Source: Paraburkholderia acidipaludis NBRC 101816
GTDB lineage: Bacteria; Pseudomonadota; Gammaproteobacteria; Burkholderiales; Burkholderiaceae
Direction: 5' to 3'
DNA length: 64,000 nt
Assembly: GCF_000684975.1 (NCBI RefSeq)
Contig: NZ_BAXZ01000021.1
Location: 62,001-126,000, forward strand
Position 1 is the first letter of the stretch. Every line of letters begins with the position of its first letter. This document shows positions 1 to 8,137 of the stretch, one piece after another. A program made the translations under genes and the position numbers. A model generated the notes under the pieces. The model worked only from the letters and a program-made list of their open reading frames with translations. It ran no database searches and was not told where the DNA came from.

Positions 1-185
1 GCCTGCTTGCCGAGAGCGCCGCGCAGGGTCTCGCCGTGCTGTTTTCCACATCGGAAGTTGCCGAATGCCTGAGCATCGCGCATCGCATTGTCGTCATGCG
101 GCGGGGCCGGATTTCCGCGGAGTTCGGCACCGATGCCACCAAAGACCAGATCATGGCCGCCTCCGGCGAAGCCGTGGCGATCTGA
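1..185 (+). CDS. Sugar ABC transporter ATP-binding protein, C-terminal end (partial)
   Basis: This is the last 60 codons of an RbsA/XylG-type ATPase, cut by the left edge. The frame runs open from base 3 to a TGA at 183-185. The segment FSTSEVAECLSIAHRIVVMR followed by GRISAEF is the usual tail of the second nucleotide-binding domain, the switch region after Walker B. The permease start lies 26 bases downstream and the binding protein follows, so this is the energising subunit of the same importer. The downstream enzymes suggest a four-carbon polyol as substrate (inference). No catalytic motif can be checked because the body of the gene is outside the window. Confidence 0.85.
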   Translation, partial: LLAESAAQGLAVLFSTSEVAECLSIAHRIVVMRRGRISAEFGTDATKDQIMAASGEAVAI

Positions 186-211
186 TCGTCGAGATGTATG
201 GAGATTTGAAC

Positions 212-1297
212 GTGAACGACGCCGCCAAGCCTTCCCATTCAACGACCCACGCGAGCCGCTTCGGCTCCGGATTCGACATCGGCAAGATGCTGCTGGAGGG
301 ACGAGCCTTCTTCGCGCTGATCGCGATCGTCATCCTCTTCTCGTCGCTTTCGCCGAACTATTTCTCGCTCGAGAACTTCCTGACGATGGCCTCGCACGTG
401 GCCATCTACGGCATTCTCGCGATCGGCATGCTGCTCGTGATCATCAACGGCGGCATCGATCTGTCGGTGGGTTCGACGCTCGGCTTGTCCGGCGTGGTGG
501 CCGGATTCCTCATGCAGGGCGTGACGCTGAACCTGTTCGGCGCCGTGCTGTATCCGGCGGTCTGGGTGGTCGTGGTGCTGTGCTGCCTGCTCGGCGCGTT
601 CATCGGCCTCGTCAACGGCGTGCTCATCGCGCGGTTCAAGGTGCCGGCTTTCGTCGCCACGCTCGGGGTGATGTACGTCGTGCGTGGCCTGGCACTCCTG
701 ATGACCAACGGCCTGACCTACAACAATCTCGGCGGCCGTGCGGACCTGGGCAACACGGGATTCAACTGGCTCGGCTTCGATCGTCTGTTCGGCATTCCCG
801 TTGGCGTGCTGATTCTGGTGGTCATCGCGCTGCTCGGCGGCATCCTCTTGAGCCGCACGCCGTTCGGCCGCTGGCTCTACGCTTCGGGCGGCAACGAGCG
901 CGCCGCCGAGCTTTCCGGTGTGCCGGTGAAGAAAGTGCAGATCAGCGTCTACATGCTCTCGGGCGTCTGCGCGGCCATCGCCGGCTTGATCCTGTCGTCG
1001 CAGCTCACTTCCGCCGGTCCGACGGCCGGCACGACCTACGAACTGACGGCCATCGCCGCCGTGGTCATCGGCGGTGCGCGGCTGACGGGCGGCACCGGCA
1101 ACATTCGCGGCACCCTGCTCGGGGCCTTCGTGATCGGCTTTCTTTCCGACGGCCTCGTCATCATCGGCATCTCCTCGTATTGGCAGACCGTGTTCACCGG
1201 GGCCGTCATCGTGCTCGCGGTGCTGCTCAATGCCATTCAGTATCGCCGCCGCGTCAAGCGTCCCGCGCCGACCGGCAGCCAACCCACTTCCGCGTAA
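212..1297 (+). CDS. Sugar/polyol ABC transporter permease (RbsC family)
   Basis: This is an inner-membrane permease of about 361 residues with eight to ten hydrophobic segments. It has the family signatures LVIINGGIDLSVGS near residue 80, GLVNGVLIARFKVPAFVATL, and FGRWLYASGGNERAAELSG in the cytoplasmic loop that contacts the ATPase. I chose the GTG at 212 because GGAG stands at 200-203. An in-frame ATG at 194 has no clear ribosome-binding site but is possible. The gene sits between the ATPase tail and a periplasmic binding protein in an operon with tetritol-phosphate enzymes, so it is probably the permease of an erythritol-type importer (EryF-like, by inference). Confidence 0.88.
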   Translation: MNDAAKPSHSTTHASRFGSGFDIGKMLLEGRAFFALIAIVILFSSLSPNYFSLENFLTMASHVAIYGILAIGMLLVIINGGIDLSVGSTLGLSGVVAGFLMQGVTLNLFGAVLYPAVWVVVVLCCLLGAFIGLVNGVLIARFKVPAFVATLGVMYVVRGLALLMTNGLTYNNLGGRADLGNTGFNWLGFDRLFGIPVGVLILVVIALLGGILLSRTPFGRWLYASGGNERAAELSGVPVKKVQISVYMLSGVCAAIAGLILSSQLTSAGPTAGTTYELTAIAAVVIGGARLTGGTGNIRGTLLGAFVIGFLSDGLVIIGISSYWQTVFTGAVIVLAVLLNAIQYRRRVKRPAPTGSQPTSA

Positions 1298-1388
1298 GGC
1301 GTCGGCAACGCTCGAACTGCGCCGCCGGCTTGCGGGAAGCATGTCAGACCCAGACGCCATCACTAACCGAACAAAGAGACCGACTACC

Positions 1389-2345
1389 ATGATTACCAAA
1401 AGACATACCTTGATGCTCCTTGCGCTCGCCGTCGCCATGCCCCTGTTCGCGGGGCAGGCCCAGGCGCAGAACCACGGGCTCATGACCATCATCGTCAACG
1501 ATCCCGCGAACCCCTACTGGCTGACCGAAGGCAAGGTCGCCGCGGCCGAGGCGCAAAAGCTCGGCTATACCGCGAACGTCGCGGCGTCGAAAGGCGACAC
1601 CAACACCGAGAGCCAGTTGATCGACACCGCGATCACCAACAAGTCGGTTGCGATCATTCTCGATCCGGCGAATGCCAGCGGGTCCATTGGCGCGGTCAAG
1701 AAGGCCGTCGCCGCCAATATCCCCGTCTTCCTCGTCAATGCCGAGATCAACCAGGAGGGCATCGCCAAGGCGCAGCTCGTTTCGAACAACGCGCAAGGTG
1801 CGGCACTGGGCGCCCAGCAGTGGGTGAAGGACGTCGGTTCGAAGGGCAACTATGTGGAGCTGCTGGGCGCGCCGTCCGACAACAACGCGGCCACGCGTTC
1901 CAATGGCTACCGCTCGGTGCTCAGCCAGTATCCGGACCTGAAGGAAGTCGGATCGCAGGTCGCCAACTGGGATCGCACCCAGGGCTTTAACGCGACGCAG
2001 AGCCTGCTGCAGGCGCACCCCGACGTCATGGGCGTGATCAGCGGCAACGACGAGATGGCGCTGGGCGCCATTGCCGCGCTCAAGCAGGCCGGCAAGCTCT
2101 CGCAGGTGAAGGTGGGCGGGTTCGACGGCTCGCCGGCCGCGGTTGCCGCGGTGAAGGCCGGCGAGTTGCAGTACACGGTGCTGCAGCCGGTCGCCACGTT
2201 TGCCGCCAAGGCCGTGCAGGAGGCCGACCAGTTCCTGAAGACGGGCAAGACGGGCGTGAGCGCCGAAAAGCAGTTGTTCGACTGCATCCTTATCACCAAG
2301 GCCAATGCGGGTAAGTTCATCGCGCCGTTCACCCTGGCGAAGTGA
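1389..2345 (+). CDS. Periplasmic sugar/polyol-binding protein (type 1, RbsB-like)
   Basis: The product has 318 residues with a signal peptide cleaved near AQAQNHG (around residue 24-27). The mature part is a type 1 periplasmic binding protein: VNDPANPYWL at the start, an AIILDPANASGSIGAVKKA segment, the hinge segment GVISGNDEMALGAIAALKQA, and KVGGFDGSPAAVAAVKAGE near the C-terminus. It captures the solute for the permease encoded just upstream. The ATG at 1389 begins the hydrophobic leader. The ribosome-binding site is weak (AGAG). A substrate related to erythritol is inferred only from the enzymes downstream. Confidence 0.88.
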   Translation: MITKRHTLMLLALAVAMPLFAGQAQAQNHGLMTIIVNDPANPYWLTEGKVAAAEAQKLGYTANVAASKGDTNTESQLIDTAITNKSVAIILDPANASGSIGAVKKAVAANIPVFLVNAEINQEGIAKAQLVSNNAQGAALGAQQWVKDVGSKGNYVELLGAPSDNNAATRSNGYRSVLSQYPDLKEVGSQVANWDRTQGFNATQSLLQAHPDVMGVISGNDEMALGAIAALKQAGKLSQVKVGGFDGSPAAVAAVKAGELQYTVLQPVATFAAKAVQEADQFLKTGKTGVSAEKQLFDCILITKANAGKFIAPFTLAK

Positions 2346-2438
2346 TGTGACGGCGGGGAGACGCCGGGGCGACCCGGCTCGCTCTCCCTGTCCGATTTGC
2401 AGCGGCACGAGTTTGCGCATCCGATTGACGACCTCATC

Positions 2439-3200
2439 ATGACCCACTTCCCTTTCTGGATTGGCACCAGTTGGAAAATGAACAAGACCCTGGCCGAGGC
2501 GCGCGCCTTTGCTCAGGGCTTGCTCGACGATACCCCCGACGCGCGCGTGCAGCGCTTCGTGATTCCGCCGTTTACCGCCATCCGCGAAGTCAAGGCGATC
2601 CTCGCGCCGACCAGCGTGAAGGTCGGCGCGCAGAACATGCACTGGGCTGATCGCGGCGCCTGGACCGGCGAGATTTCGGCGCCGATGCTGGTGGATTGCG
2701 CCATGGACCTGGTCGAACTCGGCCACTCCGAGCGGCGCGAGCATTTCGGCGAGACCGACGACACGGTTGGGCTCAAGGTGGAAGCCGCGGTGCGGCACGG
2801 GCTGACTCCGCTGATCTGCATCGGCGAAACCCTGGCCGATCGCGACAGCGGGGCCGCCACCGAAGTGCTGGCTGCCCAGGTGCGCGGCGCGCTGGCGCGA
2901 TTGAACGCCGACTCTCGCGCGGCGCCGCTGCTGTTTGCCTACGAGCCGGTCTGGGCCATCGGCGAGCGCGGCGTGCCGGCCAGCGCCGCCTATGCCGACG
3001 CTCGCCAGGCCGAGATCATCGCGGCGGCGCACGACATGCTCGGCCGGCGCGTGCCATGCCTTTACGGCGGCTCGGTCAACCCCGACAACTGCGCCGGGCT
3101 GGCCGCCTGCGCGCATATCGACGGACTGTTCATCGGGCGCTCGGCCTGGGATGTGGCCGGGTACCGGGATATCGTCGCGCGGGTCAGGGCGGTGCTCTGA
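2439..3200 (+). CDS. eryH: Triosephosphate isomerase-like tetrulose-phosphate isomerase (EryH/TpiA2 type)
   Basis: The protein has 253 residues and a complete TIM-barrel fold. It carries the substrate-binding lysine in IGTSWKMNK near the N-terminus, the histidine of LGHSERRE, the catalytic glutamate in AYEPVWAIGE, and the phosphate loop LYGGSVNP. Household TpiA and the EryH/TpiA2 branch share these residues. Placement in TpiA2 rests on the neighbours: an RpiB homologue 41 bases downstream, then a kinase and a GlpD-like dehydrogenase. In Brucella, EryH converts D-3-tetrulose 4-phosphate to D-erythrulose phosphate, the substrate of EryI. A second copy of ordinary triosephosphate isomerase is the alternative. 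Confidence 0.75.
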   Translation: MTHFPFWIGTSWKMNKTLAEARAFAQGLLDDTPDARVQRFVIPPFTAIREVKAILAPTSVKVGAQNMHWADRGAWTGEISAPMLVDCAMDLVELGHSERREHFGETDDTVGLKVEAAVRHGLTPLICIGETLADRDSGAATEVLAAQVRGALARLNADSRAAPLLFAYEPVWAIGERGVPASAAYADARQAEIIAAAHDMLGRRVPCLYGGSVNPDNCAGLAACAHIDGLFIGRSAWDVAGYRDIVARVRAVL

Positions 3201-3241
3201 GGTCGCCGCGCGGTTGCCATCCAAAACTGAAGGAGATCATC

Positions 3242-3694
3242 GTGAAGCTTGCAATTGCCGGAGACAGCGCGGGGGCCGGGCTCGCCCATGTGCTGGCGGA
3301 ATATCTCAAGGACCGGTTCGACGTTTCCGAGGTATCGGAAAACGACCAGGGTAATCAGGAGTTCTATGCGGATCTGTCCGACCGCGTGGCGTCGGACGTG
3401 GTGCGCGGCGCCTACGACCGGGCCATCCTGATCTGCGGCACGGGAATAGGCGTTTGTATTTCCGCCAACAAGGTGCGCGGGATTCGCGCGGCGTTGTGCC
3501 ACGACACCTATTCCGCGGAGCGCGCGGCGCTCTCGAACAACGCGCAGATCATCACCATGGGCTCGCGCGTGATCGGGCCCGAAGTGGCCAAGGCCATTGC
3601 CGATGCCTTTCTCGCGCAGACCTTCGACGAGAACGGCCGAAGCGCGGGTAACGTGACGGCAATCAACGCGGTCGATTCGAAATACCGCCGATAG
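3242..3694 (+). CDS. eryI: RpiB-family sugar-phosphate isomerase (EryI type)
   Basis: This gene encodes 150 residues of the LacA/LacB/RpiB family. AIAGDSAG at the N-terminus and ICGTGIGVCISANKVRGIRAA contain the family's catalytic cysteine and anion-binding loop. The segment NNAQIITMGSRVIGPEVAK completes the fold. The start is a GTG with a strong AAGGAG site at 3230-3235. In the Brucella and Rhizobium pathway the homologue (EryI) forms D-erythrose 4-phosphate, which enters the pentose phosphate pathway. The tight coupling with the TpiA-like gene matches those loci. Ribose 5-phosphate isomerase B is the alternative by sequence alone. Confidence 0.8.
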   Translation: MKLAIAGDSAGAGLAHVLAEYLKDRFDVSEVSENDQGNQEFYADLSDRVASDVVRGAYDRAILICGTGIGVCISANKVRGIRAALCHDTYSAERAALSNNAQIITMGSRVIGPEVAKAIADAFLAQTFDENGRSAGNVTAINAVDSKYRR

Positions 3695-3776
3695 ACCGCC
3701 GATAGGTGTGGGCGGTCGGGGCTCCTTGTCGTGACGGAGCCGATCGCAGCCGCCGAACGGGCGTACCGGAGACACG

Positions 3777-5318
3777 ATGGAGACGTATCTGCTCGGCCTC
3801 GATAGCGGGTCGACCGCCACCAAGGCCGTTATCTTCGACACCGCGGGCCGTACCGTGGCGGTGGGGTCGCGGCGTGTGGAGCAGCGGCAGCCGCGTCCTC
3901 GCCACGTCGAGCGGGACATGAACGAAACCTGGGCGGCGGCGGGCGCGGCGATTCGCGATGCGCTCGAATCCGGCAAGGTTCCGGCGGATGCCATTGCGGC
4001 TGTCGGGGTGACGGGGCACGGCGACGGGCTTTACCTCGTCGACCGCGAGGGAGCGCCGCTCGGCGCTGGAATCCTGTCGCTCGACAGCCGGGCCTCGGAG
4101 GTCCGCGATCAATGGCGCGAAACCGGCGTGCTGCAACAGGCGCTGGAGCTCACCGGGCAGCGTCCCTATCCGTATGCCGCCGTCAGCCTGCTCAAATGGA
4201 TCGAACTCAACGAGCCGCAGCGGTATGCGCAAATCGGGCACGTGTTCTTTTGCAAGGACTGGCTGCGTTTCTGTCTGACCGGCGTGCCGGCGACCGATCC
4301 CACCGAAGCCAGTTCCTCCTTCACCGAGGTCCGCACGCAGCGCTACGGTAATGCGGTCCTCCAGCTTTACGGCATGGCGCCCCTCGGCCGCGCGCTGCCG
4401 GAAATCGTGCCGTCCGCCGCGCGGGCGGGACGCGTCACCGCGCAGGCCGCGCGGCAGACCGGGCTGAAAGAGGGCACGCCGGTCGCGTGCGGATTGCACG
4501 ACGTCACGTCGAGCGCCGTGGGGATGGGCATTACGGAGCCGGGCACCGTGTCGATTACGGCGGGGACGTTCAGTATCAACGAGATCCTTTCCGATCGTCC
4601 GCAATGGGATGCGCGCTGGTCGTGCCGCAACGGCACGCGTGACGGCCAGTGGATGAACATGTCGATTTCTCCGGCCTCGTCGAGCAATGTCGACTGGTTC
4701 CTGCGGGAGTGCTTCGCACTCGAAGCGCAACAGGCGGCGCAACGGGGATGCTCGCTGTTCGACTTGATAGAGGACGAATTGCGGGCCGCATTTGCCGAAC
4801 CGAGCTCCGTCATGTTTCATCCGTTCCTGTTCGGATCGCCGTTCGAGCAATCCGCAAGCGCCTCATTCTTCGGAATCCGAAGCTGGCATCGTCGCGCCCA
4901 TCTGGCGCGGGCCGTGCTCGAAGGCACCGTTTTCAATCATCGCTACCACGTCGAAGCACTGACCAGTGCCTTTGCCGCGCAGCGGGCGGGCCTGACGGGA
5001 GGCGGGTCGTCAAGCCCCATGCTCGCGCAACTGTTCGCCGACATTCTGGGGATGCGGATCGATATTCCCGAAAGCCAGGAAGCCAGCGCGCTCGGCGCGG
5101 CGCTTTGTGCGGGCGTGAGCACGGGGGTGTACGCGTCCTTGCCGCAGGCATGCGCACAAGCCTGCCGGGTCCGGCGGACGCACGAACCGGATCGGGACCG
5201 TCACGAACAGTTCAACGAAGCATACGACCTCTACATGCAGCTCATTTCAGGCACGCGCCCGTCATGGCCGGCGCTCGACCGGGCCGCCGTGGCGCACGGT
5301 TCGCGAGACGGCCGATGA
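3777..5318 (+). CDS. eryA: FGGY-family carbohydrate kinase, probable tetritol (erythritol) kinase
   Basis: The 513-residue protein has both FGGY actin-like ATPase domains. LGLDSGSTATKAVIFD at the N-terminus is the phosphate-1 loop, GVTGHGDGLYLVD and LSLDSRAS line the sugar site, and GLTGGGSSSPMLAQLFADIL near residue 405 is the adenosine loop. It overlaps the dehydrogenase gene by four bases (ATGA), so the two are translationally coupled. The sequence also looks rather like L-xylulose kinase LyxK, so the substrate is uncertain. The erythritol assignment rests on the company of EryH-, EryI- and EryB-like genes. The product would be erythritol 4-phosphate, made in the cytoplasm. A GGAG sits just before the ATG. 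Confidence 0.65.
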   Translation: METYLLGLDSGSTATKAVIFDTAGRTVAVGSRRVEQRQPRPRHVERDMNETWAAAGAAIRDALESGKVPADAIAAVGVTGHGDGLYLVDREGAPLGAGILSLDSRASEVRDQWRETGVLQQALELTGQRPYPYAAVSLLKWIELNEPQRYAQIGHVFFCKDWLRFCLTGVPATDPTEASSSFTEVRTQRYGNAVLQLYGMAPLGRALPEIVPSAARAGRVTAQAARQTGLKEGTPVACGLHDVTSSAVGMGITEPGTVSITAGTFSINEILSDRPQWDARWSCRNGTRDGQWMNMSISPASSSNVDWFLRECFALEAQQAAQRGCSLFDLIEDELRAAFAEPSSVMFHPFLFGSPFEQSASASFFGIRSWHRRAHLARAVLEGTVFNHRYHVEALTSAFAAQRAGLTGGGSSSPMLAQLFADILGMRIDIPESQEASALGAALCAGVSTGVYASLPQACAQACRVRRTHEPDRDRHEQFNEAYDLYMQLISGTRPSWPALDRAAVAHGSRDGR

Positions 5319-7054
5319 TGCAGCGAACGCGCGAATCCGCTCTGGAGAGGCTGGCACGGCAACCGCGTGTCAGCGTGCTGATCGTCGGCGGTGGAATCAA
5401 TGGCGCGGGGGTGTTCCGCGACTTGTCGTTGCAGCAGGTCGATTGTCTGCTGATCGACAAGGCGGACTTCGCATCCGGCGCGAGTTCGGCCCCTTCGCGG
5501 CTGATTCACGGCGGCCTGAAGTATCTAGAGACGGGAGAATGGCGGCTCGTCGCCGAATCCACGCGGGAGCGCAACCGGCTGCTAAGGAATGCGCCGCACT
5601 TCGTGCGGCCTCTGGAAACCGTGCTGCCCATCCATTCGTTCTTTGGCGGCATCGTCCCTTCCGCGCTGCGTTTCTTCGGTATGCAGACGAAGCTGGCCGA
5701 CCGCGGAGCGATCATTTCGGAGCTTGGCCTGACCCTCTACGATTTCCTCGGACGTCACGAGCGCAGCATGCCGCGGCACCGGCTCGCGCTGAGAGCGCGT
5801 TCCCTGCGGGAACTGCCCTCGCTCGATCCCACCATCAAGGCCACCGCCACCTATTTCGACGCCCAGGTGACCCAGGCCGAACGTCTCAACTACGAACTCG
5901 TTGCCGACGGCATGATTGCCGGCGACGGCGCGCTCGCGGCGAATTACGTGACGGTCGACCAGGTGAAGGGAGAGACGGTCTGGTTACGCGATGTCGTGTC
6001 TGACCGGCGCTTTCCCGTCATGCCGGACGTCGTCATCAATGCCGGCGGCGCCTGGATCGACAGCGTGAACCGGTCGCTCGGCATTCAACGCCGGTACATA
6101 GGCGGGACCAAGGGCTCTCATCTGATCGTGGACCAGCCCGAACTTCATGCGCAGCTGCGCGGCCGCATGGTCTATTTCGGTTCGAAGGACGGCCGGATCT
6201 GCCTTGTCTATCCGTTCATGGGAAAGCTTCTCGTGGGTTCGACCGATCTGCGCGTGGAAGATCCCGACCAGGTGCGCTGCGAGGACAGCGAGGCCGAGTA
6301 CATGCTCGGCGTGCTCAGGACCGTGTTTCCCGGCTGCGCGCTGACCGCTTCGAACATCGTGTTCCGCTACAGCGGCGTGCGGCCGTTGCCCTGGTCCGAA
6401 GCGGCGGACCCCGGCGAGGTCAGCCGCGATCATGTGGTGCATGTCGATCACCTGCCCGAAACGCGCATTCCCGTGCTCTCGCTGGTCGGCGGGAAATGGA
6501 CGACCTTCCGGGGATTTGCCGAATCGGTCGCCGACGACACGCTCCGGCGCCTCGGGCGGTCTCGCCGTGTCAGCACCCGCGCGGAGGCGATTGGAGGGGG
6601 ACGCGGCTTTCCACGCACGGCAGCGGAGCAGGCCGACTGGATAGCAGCCCTTGCCGCGCGCTGCGGAATTTCGGCCGGGCGCGCCGAAACGCTGCTGTCG
6701 CGTTACGGCTCGACCGCATCCGAAATTGCGGTTTTTTGCTCGCGAAAGCACGATGGTTCCGACGACAAGCTGCTCACCGGCGCGCCCGGTTACACCGTGC
6801 GAGAGATGCGCTACCTATGCCTATACGAAATGGTCGCGCATCTTGCGGATCTGCTCTTTCGTCGCACGACGATCGCACTCGCCGGCCAATTGACGGGTTC
6901 CGTACTGGCTGAAACGGCCACGATCGCTGCGGATGCGCTCGGCTGGGATTCGGCACGCGCGCAGCAGGAAATCGAGACGGTTCGCGACATCGCGCAGCAC
7001 CGCCACGGTATCGCGCTCGGCGACACCGAACTCGCGCAGGGATTGGGCATTTGA
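5315..7054 (+). CDS. eryB: GlpD-like FAD-dependent polyol-phosphate dehydrogenase (EryB type)
   Basis: The 579-residue protein belongs to the glycerol-3-phosphate dehydrogenase family. VLIVGGGINGAGVFRDL near residue 20 is the FAD dinucleotide fold, and SRLIHGGLKYLETGEWRLV is the GlpD signature. KGSHLIV, FMGKLLVGSTD and SLVGGKWTTFRGFAE complete the DAO domain. A C-terminal helical domain begins around residue 440. The ATG at 5315 overlaps the kinase stop codon. Next to a polyol kinase and EryH/EryI homologues, it most likely oxidises erythritol 4-phosphate to a tetrulose phosphate at the membrane, passing electrons to quinone. Plain aerobic glycerol-3-phosphate dehydrogenase is the alternative, but the operon argues against it. 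Confidence 0.78.
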   Translation: MMQRTRESALERLARQPRVSVLIVGGGINGAGVFRDLSLQQVDCLLIDKADFASGASSAPSRLIHGGLKYLETGEWRLVAESTRERNRLLRNAPHFVRPLETVLPIHSFFGGIVPSALRFFGMQTKLADRGAIISELGLTLYDFLGRHERSMPRHRLALRARSLRELPSLDPTIKATATYFDAQVTQAERLNYELVADGMIAGDGALAANYVTVDQVKGETVWLRDVVSDRRFPVMPDVVINAGGAWIDSVNRSLGIQRRYIGGTKGSHLIVDQPELHAQLRGRMVYFGSKDGRICLVYPFMGKLLVGSTDLRVEDPDQVRCEDSEAEYMLGVLRTVFPGCALTASNIVFRYSGVRPLPWSEAADPGEVSRDHVVHVDHLPETRIPVLSLVGGKWTTFRGFAESVADDTLRRLGRSRRVSTRAEAIGGGRGFPRTAAEQADWIAALAARCGISAGRAETLLSRYGSTASEIAVFCSRKHDGSDDKLLTGAPGYTVREMRYLCLYEMVAHLADLLFRRTTIALAGQLTGSVLAETATIAADALGWDSARAQQEIETVRDIAQHRHGIALGDTELAQGLGI

Positions 7055-7141
7055 CCGCCTGAACGGTTTGCTTTGGAGACCGTAGCGGCCTATCCTGGTG
7101 GCTTGAGCGGCGCGCAGGCGCCGGCGACCAGGGAGGCGGCG

Positions 7142-7720
7142 ATGAACCGGTTCGCAACGTCATACGGTTCGCGCGGCGGGCGGTTCGCGCATCGGGCGCG
7201 GGCCGCCGCACGCCTCGTCTGCCTCGCCATCGGTCTTGCCGTGCAGGCGCAGGTTCCGGCGCTGGCGCAGACCGCATCGGACGCCCAGGCCGCGCGCAAG
7301 AACTGGTACAACGACCCGTTCTTTGCGCTTTCGAATGCGGTGAGCGCCTGCCCGTTGCCGCTCGGCCCGCTGACGACCCGGTCCGAAGCCGAAGACGACG
7401 CCCATTACCGCGTCGAACGCGGCACGAGTTGCTGGCTGGCCCACACATGCTCGAAGCCGAACTCCTATCTCTACGATGCCGATATTGCAGCAGCCGTGCG
7501 GCAGGCGCTCCAGGGCGATGCCTTGCTGGCCGGCACGAGCCTCTGGATCACGGTGCAACGGCGCTTCGTCTATGCGGAGGGCTGCGTGCCTGCCGCGTTC
7601 GACCGGGACGCGCTGCAGCGGCGCCTCGAAGCGATCCCCGACGTCGAGCAGGTATTCGTGCGCGTCACCGCCGACCCGCGCGGCACGCCGCCCTACCGGA
7701 CGCTCGCGCGGCCCGATTGA
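7142..7720 (+). CDS. Secreted BON-like domain protein
   Basis: The product has 192 residues with an arginine-rich signal peptide ending near ALAQTASD, so it should be exported. After a linker with four cysteines, residues about 110-185 resemble a BON domain: DADIAAAVRQALQGDALL, a beta stretch, and LEAIPDVEQVFVRVTADPRG. BON domains usually bind membranes or other proteins. The cysteines in SACPL, TSCWLAHTC and EGCVPAAF may form disulfides. The start was chosen for GGGAGG at 7132-7137. It lies 87 bases after the tetritol operon and no functional link is evident. The precise role is unknown. Confidence 0.7.
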   Translation: MNRFATSYGSRGGRFAHRARAAARLVCLAIGLAVQAQVPALAQTASDAQAARKNWYNDPFFALSNAVSACPLPLGPLTTRSEAEDDAHYRVERGTSCWLAHTCSKPNSYLYDADIAAAVRQALQGDALLAGTSLWITVQRRFVYAEGCVPAAFDRDALQRRLEAIPDVEQVFVRVTADPRGTPPYRTLARPD

Positions 7721-7828
7721 CCGCGATCCTCACAGGCGTCAACGATCCATCCCGTATCCCGCGCAGCGCTCTCGCGGCATGGCACAATCCCATCGTCGAA
7801 AAAACCAGAAGGCCCATCGGGGTTCACC

Positions 7829-8107
7829 ATGAAACATCCAGGTTCGTCGTTGCTATCCGATATGCGCAGGCTGTCTCTCGTGACGACTGCCTGTGCGCTC
7901 TTCGCCGCACTGTCCGCGTGCAGCAGCAGCACGCCGCTGTTCCTCTCCGACGGCCGCCCGACCATCCAGGTGCAATGCCCGGCCGCCGGCGACCGCGATT
8001 CGTGTGCCCAGCAGGCCCGCGCGCGTTGCGGCGGCGCCTACGACACCGTCAATACGTCCAGCGACGGCACCAACTACAACCTCGTCTTCGCCTGCAACGC
8101 GAAGTAA
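7829..8107 (+). CDS. Small lipoprotein, cysteine-containing, unknown function
   Basis: The 92-residue product begins with a basic stretch and a hydrophobic leader ending in the lipobox LSAC at about residue 28-31, so the mature protein should be a lipid-anchored peptide of about 60 residues. Four cysteines (in VQCPA, DSCAQ, ARCGG and FACNA) could form two disulfides. No catalytic motif is visible. A later ATG at 7862 would leave a shorter leader and cannot be excluded, since neither start has a strong ribosome-binding site. It converges with the LuxR-type gene 30 bases downstream. Confidence 0.65.
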   Translation: MKHPGSSLLSDMRRLSLVTTACALFAALSACSSSTPLFLSDGRPTIQVQCPAAGDRDSCAQQARARCGGAYDTVNTSSDGTNYNLVFACNAK

Positions 8108-8137
8108 CGCGAGGTGGCATGAAGTTGCGCGAAGGCC

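Noticed and set aside
2439..3200. Household triosephosphate isomerase
   Set aside because: The catalytic residues alone allow it, but the tight operon with RpiB, kinase and GlpD-like genes fits the EryH branch. Genome search for a second tpiA would decide.
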